9,739 nt of DNA from an uncultured Asticcacaulis sp. (GTDB lineage Bacteria > Pseudomonadota > Alphaproteobacteria > Caulobacterales > Caulobacteraceae): the NCBI GenBank assembly GCA_946480125.1, contig CAMLIY010000103.1:1-9739 (forward strand). Direction: 5' to 3'. Positions 6,696 to 9,739 of this stretch are shown one piece after another; within the stretch, counting starts at the first letter, position 1, and each line of letters begins with the position of its first letter. Below the pieces are notes generated by a model. That model ran no database searches, was not told where the DNA came from, and worked only from the letters and a program-made list of their open reading frames with translations. A program made the position numbers and the translations under genes.

Positions 6696-6725
6696 CAACC
6701 GATCACAGAAACGAGAGGTCGGTTG
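6696..6725. promoter_or_regulatory. Inverted repeat and direct repeat in the GH15-otsB divergent spacer
   Basis: CAACCGA (6696-6702) and TCGGTTG (6719-6725) are perfect inverted 7-mers with a 16-bp centre. GATCAC also occurs twice, at 6679-6684 and 6701-6706, 22 bp or two helical turns apart, both followed closely by GAAA. They lie about 70-100 bp upstream of the GH15 start and could bind a regulator of trehalose genes. Short length makes this tentative. Confidence 0.35.
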
Positions 6726-6821
6726 AAAAGACTTTGCTGCGGGTGCTAAGTTAATAATCACAAGGCTGTGCGGCCTCAAGATGAAAATATTGTCTTTATG
6801 GAAAATTTATTTTTCATATTC

Positions 6822-6839
6822 ATCTCAATAATCTCAATA
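6822..6839. repeat. Tandem 9-bp repeat in an AT-rich island
   Basis: ATCTCAATA is repeated head-to-tail (6822-6830, 6831-6839). It lies in an AT-rich tract (about 6781-6855) that contrasts with the GC-rich surroundings and also contains an imperfect inverted repeat, TATGGAAAA/TTTTTCATA (6797-6819, one mismatch). The tract is just upstream of the proposed otsB promoter and may act as an upstream-element or nucleoid-protein site. The remaining 6630-6910 spacer holds no supportable gene. Confidence 0.4.
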
Positions 6840-6851
6840 AATATTCTGAAT

Positions 6852-6880
6852 TTGTCACAATTGAGGCTGGGCTGTACTTT
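6852..6880 (+). promoter_or_regulatory. Probable otsBA promoter
   Basis: TTGTCA (6852-6857, 5 of 6 to the -35 consensus) and TACTTT (6875-6880, 3 of 6) are 17 bases apart. Transcription would start near 6887, giving a leader of about 24 bases before the GTG at 6911. I looked for the alphaproteobacterial general-stress (EcfG-type, GGAAC...GTT) pattern in this spacer and did not find it. Confidence 0.4.
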
Positions 6881-6910
6881 AAAAACGATGTTCGGTGAGG
6901 TATATTTGCC

Positions 6911-7771
6911 GTGTATCCGGTAAGTTATGAAGTGGAATGGGCGAATGAAATCTATGGTAACCGGCGACAGCGGCAGGATGCCGGGCGCATGATGGTTGAT
7001 GCCCCTGTCCGCTACCGCCTGGACAATATTTCTCTGTTTCTCGATCTCGACGGCACATTGGCGCCCTTTACCGACCTGCCCGATGGAGTGGGTCCTGATA
7101 TCGACCGCAATGCGCTGATACGTAATCTGGCCCTGCGTTTGGGCGGACGCGTGGCCGTGGTCAGCGGCCGGCCGATCGCCGATATCGACCGCATCTTGGA
7201 AGGCGTGGTGCCGGCGGTGGCTGGCAGCCATGGTCTGCAACGCCGCGACGCCCGTCTCGATATGGTCGTGGCGCCGATTCATTCCGGCGTCGCTCAGGCG
7301 CGTCAGGAAATCGCGGCGTTCGTACGCAAATATCCGGAACTTCATGTCGAGGAAAAGCCGCTGAGCGTGGCTTTGCACTACCGTCTTGAGCCCACTCTGG
7401 AGCCCGTGGTCGAGGTCTTCGCCGAGGATCTGGCGCGGCGCACCGGCCTTAAGCTGCAACGCGGGATCATGGTGGTCGAATTTCTGACGCCCGGCATGGA
7501 CAAGGGCCGGGCGGTGCGCGCCTTCATGGTTGAGCCGCCCTTCGCCGGCACTGTGCCGCTGTTTGTCGGCGATGATCTGACCGACGAGGACGGCTTTCGC
7601 GTCGTGCGCAGTTTTGGCGGCGCCGGTGTGCTGGTCGGAGGCTTGCGCGAAACCTACGCTGATTATCGTCTGGGCAATGTGCAAGCTGTCCATCACTGGC
7701 TCGAACGCGGGCTGCAAACCGAATTTTTTGAACTGGAGACCGCCATTGAGCCGTCTTATCGTCGTATCTAA
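6911..7771 (+). CDS. otsB: Trehalose-6-phosphate phosphatase
   Basis: Removes phosphate from trehalose-6-phosphate to give trehalose, the second step of the OtsA-OtsB osmoprotectant pathway, in the cytoplasm. It is a HAD-superfamily enzyme of 286 aa. Motif I is FLDLDGTLAP (43-52), with Asp45 as nucleophile and Asp47 as acid/base; motif II is VVSGR (83-87); GSHG (105-108) is typical of OtsB; motif III Lys198 lies in PGMDKG; motif IV is GDDLTDEDGF (220-229), the Mg2+ ligands. The start is GTG 6911 with GTGAGG 10 bases upstream. ATG at 6989 (residue 27), with an AGGA 10 bases upstream, is a real alternative, since residues 1-30 precede the conserved fold and look unconserved. It overlaps otsA by 26 bp: one operon, in otsB-otsA order. 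Confidence 0.93.
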   Translation: MYPVSYEVEWANEIYGNRRQRQDAGRMMVDAPVRYRLDNISLFLDLDGTLAPFTDLPDGVGPDIDRNALIRNLALRLGGRVAVVSGRPIADIDRILEGVVPAVAGSHGLQRRDARLDMVVAPIHSGVAQARQEIAAFVRKYPELHVEEKPLSVALHYRLEPTLEPVVEVFAEDLARRTGLKLQRGIMVVEFLTPGMDKGRAVRAFMVEPPFAGTVPLFVGDDLTDEDGFRVVRSFGGAGVLVGGLRETYADYRLGNVQAVHHWLERGLQTEFFELETAIEPSYRRI

Positions 7772-9143
7772 CCGCGTTAACCCGCCCGCCGATCCGGGGG
7801 TAGGAACGGCGGGTGGCCTGGCCATGGCTTTGTCGGCCGCGCTGCGAGAAGACAAAGGTTTATGGTTCGGCTGGAGTGGTCAAACCGTCGAATCGTATAC
7901 CGGACATATGTCCATGCAGGTCGTCGGCGGGGTTACCGTCGCCTTGCTTGATCTCGATGCACAGGACGAACAGGAATATTACAACGGCTACGCCAATCGC
8001 ACTCTTTGGCCATTGTTTCATTACCGGCCGGATCTCGTGAATTACGAACGCAGCTTCGATGAAGGGTATGAGCGGGTAAACACGCGCTTTGCCGAAACCC
8101 TGCTGCCCTTGATCGGCCCTGACGATATCATCTGGGTGCAGGACTATCATTTGATTCCGCTGGGTCGCGAACTGCGTAAACGCGGGGTCAAGAACCGTAT
8201 CGGTTTCTTCCTGCATATCCCCTGGCCGGCGCGGCGCATTTTGTCCACCCTGCCGCGTCATGCTGAACTGGTCGAATCGATGTTCAGCTATGATCTGGTC
8301 GGTTTCCAGACGGAGGATGATGTCGAAGCCTTCACCGACTATGCCGTGCATGACGCCGCGGCGGTGGTTTCAGACGGGGGCATGGTGCGGGCGCATGGCC
8401 AGCAGACGCGCGTTCGCGCTTTCCCTATTGGCATCGATGCGGTCGATTTCGAGGAAACGCTGAAAAGCGAACGCGCCGAGCTGTTCTATAAAACCATGCT
8501 GACAAGCCAGGCCGGCCGCAAGATGCTGCTGGGCGTCGACCGGCTTGATTATTCCAAGGGGCTTGAGGAGCGTTTCACCGCTTACGAAACCCTGCTGGCC
8601 AATAATCCAGGCATGCATGGCCATCTCTTCCTGCTTCAGATTGCCACCCGGTCACGCGATGAGGTCGATGCCTATCAGGACCTGCGGGCCCGGCTGGATA
8701 ATCTCTCCGGCAAGATTAATGGCGCCTATGCCACAGTGGATTGGGTGCCGCTGCGCTATGTCAACCGCGGATATCGCCGTGATGAGCTGGCGGGCATCTA
8801 TCGCGCCGCCGATATCGGCCTGGTGACGCCGTTGCGTGACGGCATGAATCTGGTCGCCAAGGAATACGTGGCGGCGCAGGACCCGAACAATCCGGGAGTG
8901 CTGGTGCTTTCGCAATTTGCCGGCGCGGCGGAGCAGATGAAGGACGCGCTGATCGTCAATCCGCTGAGTCGCGAGGATGTGTCTGAAGCCGTGCATCGCG
9001 GCCTGTCCATGCCTCTGAAGGAACGCAAGCGCCGCTGGGAAGCGCTGATGGAGAATGTCCGTACAAATGATGTGTCGCGCTGGCGGGATGATTTTGTCGC
9101 CTGTCTCAAGGCGCCCATCTCCGAAATGGCGCCCGCCGAATAA
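7746..9143 (+). CDS. otsA: Trehalose-6-phosphate synthase (UDP-glucose-dependent, GT20)
   Basis: Transfers glucose from UDP-glucose to glucose-6-phosphate, making trehalose-6-phosphate for OtsB. The retaining GT-B enzyme is 465 aa from the chosen start, close to E. coli OtsA (474). The open frame extends back to 7614, but that part reads no OtsA sequence. TTG at 7746, with GGAG (7735-7738) 7 bases upstream, begins MSRLIVVSNRV, the classic N-terminus. Active-site residues visible by family comparison are Arg10, Gly22-Gly23, Asp133 in VQDYHLIP, His157 in FFLHIPWP, Arg266 and Lys271 in GVDRLDYSKG, and Asp365 and Glu373 in TPLRDGMNLVAKEYVAAQDP. All are intact. The start lies inside the otsB 3' end (26-bp overlap), which couples translation. 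The TAA stop lies inside the downstream terminator stem. Confidence 0.96.
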   Translation: MSRLIVVSNRVNPPADPGVGTAGGLAMALSAALREDKGLWFGWSGQTVESYTGHMSMQVVGGVTVALLDLDAQDEQEYYNGYANRTLWPLFHYRPDLVNYERSFDEGYERVNTRFAETLLPLIGPDDIIWVQDYHLIPLGRELRKRGVKNRIGFFLHIPWPARRILSTLPRHAELVESMFSYDLVGFQTEDDVEAFTDYAVHDAAAVVSDGGMVRAHGQQTRVRAFPIGIDAVDFEETLKSERAELFYKTMLTSQAGRKMLLGVDRLDYSKGLEERFTAYETLLANNPGMHGHLFLLQIATRSRDEVDAYQDLRARLDNLSGKINGAYATVDWVPLRYVNRGYRRDELAGIYRAADIGLVTPLRDGMNLVAKEYVAAQDPNNPGVLVLSQFAGAAEQMKDALIVNPLSREDVSEAVHRGLSMPLKERKRRWEALMENVRTNDVSRWRDDFVACLKAPISEMAPAE

Positions 9144-9181
9144 AAAAAGCCGGGGTTTAATACCCCGGCTTTTTTTATTCG
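9137..9181. terminator. Bidirectional intrinsic terminator, 20-bp perfect stem
   Basis: Arms 9137-9156 and 9162-9181 are perfect reverse complements around a 5-nt loop (TTAAT). The core is GCCGGGG/CCCCGGC, flanked by seven A on the left and seven T on the right, so it ends transcription in both directions: otsBA from the left and the Ser-rich gene from the right. The otsA stop codon (9141-9143) lies within the left arm. Confidence 0.95.
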
Positions 9182-9192
9182 TACGAACCGTC

Positions 9193-9576
9193 TTACATAG
9201 AAGAGGAACTTGAAGAACTCATCGTATCAGCGCTGACGCTGGCGCTGTCCTGAGTGCCGTTGGTGCTGCCTGCCGTCGGATCACCTGCCGTCGTGGGCAT
9301 GGTGCTGTTGGCCATGTCGCTCATGCTGCTGCTCATGGAACTGGACGGGCAATTGCCCATGGCGCTGTCTGCCGAGGCAGAGGTATTGGCGGTCCGCGAT
9401 GAGGCATTGCCATTGGTCCACGACGCATTGTCACAGCTGGTCATAGAGCTGCCTGATGTGGAGGTGGTCGCCATATTGTCGGTGGCCGGTGTCGATTGCG
9501 CCTGGGTGAGTGCCGGGATAGCCGCCATAGAGGTGATAAAGGCGGCGGTAGCCGCGATTTGCATAAGATTTTTCAT
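9193..9576 (-). CDS. Secreted Ser/Thr-rich low-complexity protein, function unknown
   Basis: A 127-aa protein I do not recognise. Residues 1-26 (MKNLMQIAATAAFITSMAAI, then PALTQA) form a Sec signal peptide with probable cleavage after TQA at 26. The mature part is almost entirely Ser, Thr, Ala, Asn, Asp, Gly and Met, with two cysteines (Cys48, Cys76), one Trp (53), nearly no basic residues and a Ser7 run near the C-terminus. It is probably disordered and periplasmic or extracellular; two Cys allow one disulfide. Regular Met spacing might suggest metal binding, but this is weak. The start is ATG 9576-9574 with AAGGA 8 bases upstream. An opposite-strand frame over the same bases reads hydrophobic runs and lacks such a site; I take it as a shadow. 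The gene shares the terminator with otsA. Confidence 0.75.
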   Translation of the reverse strand: MKNLMQIAATAAFITSMAAIPALTQAQSTPATDNMATTSTSGSSMTSCDNASWTNGNASSRTANTSASADSAMGNCPSSSMSSSMSDMANSTMPTTAGDPTAGSTNGTQDSASVSADTMSSSSSSSM

Positions 9577-9657
9577 CTGGAGTGTCCTTGTGGAAACGGG
9601 GAGGGGTACGCTTAATCTGAACGCACTTTAAGCTTTCCGCCGTAAGGACGTGCCCCC

Positions 9658-9688
9658 TATGACAGGCACTCAGGGTAAAACTGTCATA
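9658..9688. promoter_or_regulatory. Inverted repeat upstream of the Ser-rich gene
   Basis: TATGACAG (9658-9665) and CTGTCATA (9681-9688) are perfect inverted 8-mers separated by 15 bp, about 80-110 bp upstream of the start at 9576. The spacing places both half-sites two turns apart, as for a dimeric regulator. I cannot identify a convincing -35/-10 pair nearby. The remaining bases to 9739 show no gene. Confidence 0.4.
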
Positions 9689-9739
9689 AGAACGCTGTTT
9701 TGTATTCGCCTTATCGAGCCGTGGCGCGCAGTCCGAAAG

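Noticed and set aside
6776..7855. 359-codon minus-strand open frame
   Set aside because: It lies antisense to otsB and the otsB-otsA junction; its translation has no recognisable domain.
9254..9631. Plus-strand frame with hydrophobic runs, looking like a membrane protein
   Set aside because: It is the complement of Ser-rich codons on the minus strand; the minus frame has a Shine-Dalgarno, a signal peptide and a sensible stop by the terminator.
9612..9632. CtrA cell-cycle box (TTAA-N7-TTAA)
   Set aside because: Two TTAA-like blocks are present, but their spacing is too wide for the known CtrA site.

Overview
The window looks like ordinary chromosome of an alphaproteobacterium, probably Caulobacteraceae and perhaps Asticcacaulis-like. 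That taxonomic guess is an inference from protein style, moderately high GC, frequent TTG/GTG starts and gene content; no marker here proves it. Nine protein genes are visible (one cut by the left edge, one interrupted), plus several well-formed regulatory inverted repeats. I see no tRNA, rRNA, CRISPR array, insertion sequence or phage module.

Left part (1-2302): the first 13 codons of carB leave the window on the minus strand, and carA lies on the minus strand at 905-2080. The two subunit genes of carbamoyl-phosphate synthetase are separated by an opposite-strand gene (303-908) for an M15-peptidase-like protein. carA is broken by a short anomalous segment (about 1533-1570) with two in-frame TAG codons. 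Part of that segment resembles an Illumina P5 adapter read in reverse complement, so an assembly artefact is the leading explanation. The carA-antiporter spacer holds a likely carA promoter and a five-codon reading frame with a strong ribosome binding site.

Middle (2303-4820): a CPA1-type Na+/H+ antiporter on the plus strand converges, with a 4-bp stop-codon overlap, on a two-gene minus-strand operon: an ArsR-family regulator and an AHSA1/SRPBCC protein, overlapping by 8 bp. A perfect 17+17 bp palindrome covers the regulator's -10 region and start codon; the transcript appears to be leaderless or nearly so.

Right part (4818-9739): a trehalose locus. A GH15 glucoamylase/trehalase-type hydrolase (minus) is divergent from otsB-otsA (plus), which make trehalose from UDP-glucose and glucose-6-phosphate. 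otsA starts at a TTG inside the end of otsB. A perfect 20-bp-stem bidirectional terminator separates otsA from a convergent gene for a small secreted, extremely Ser/Thr-rich protein. Antiporter, trehalose synthesis and trehalose/glucan hydrolase together would suit osmotic or salt adaptation, but their co-occurrence may be chance.
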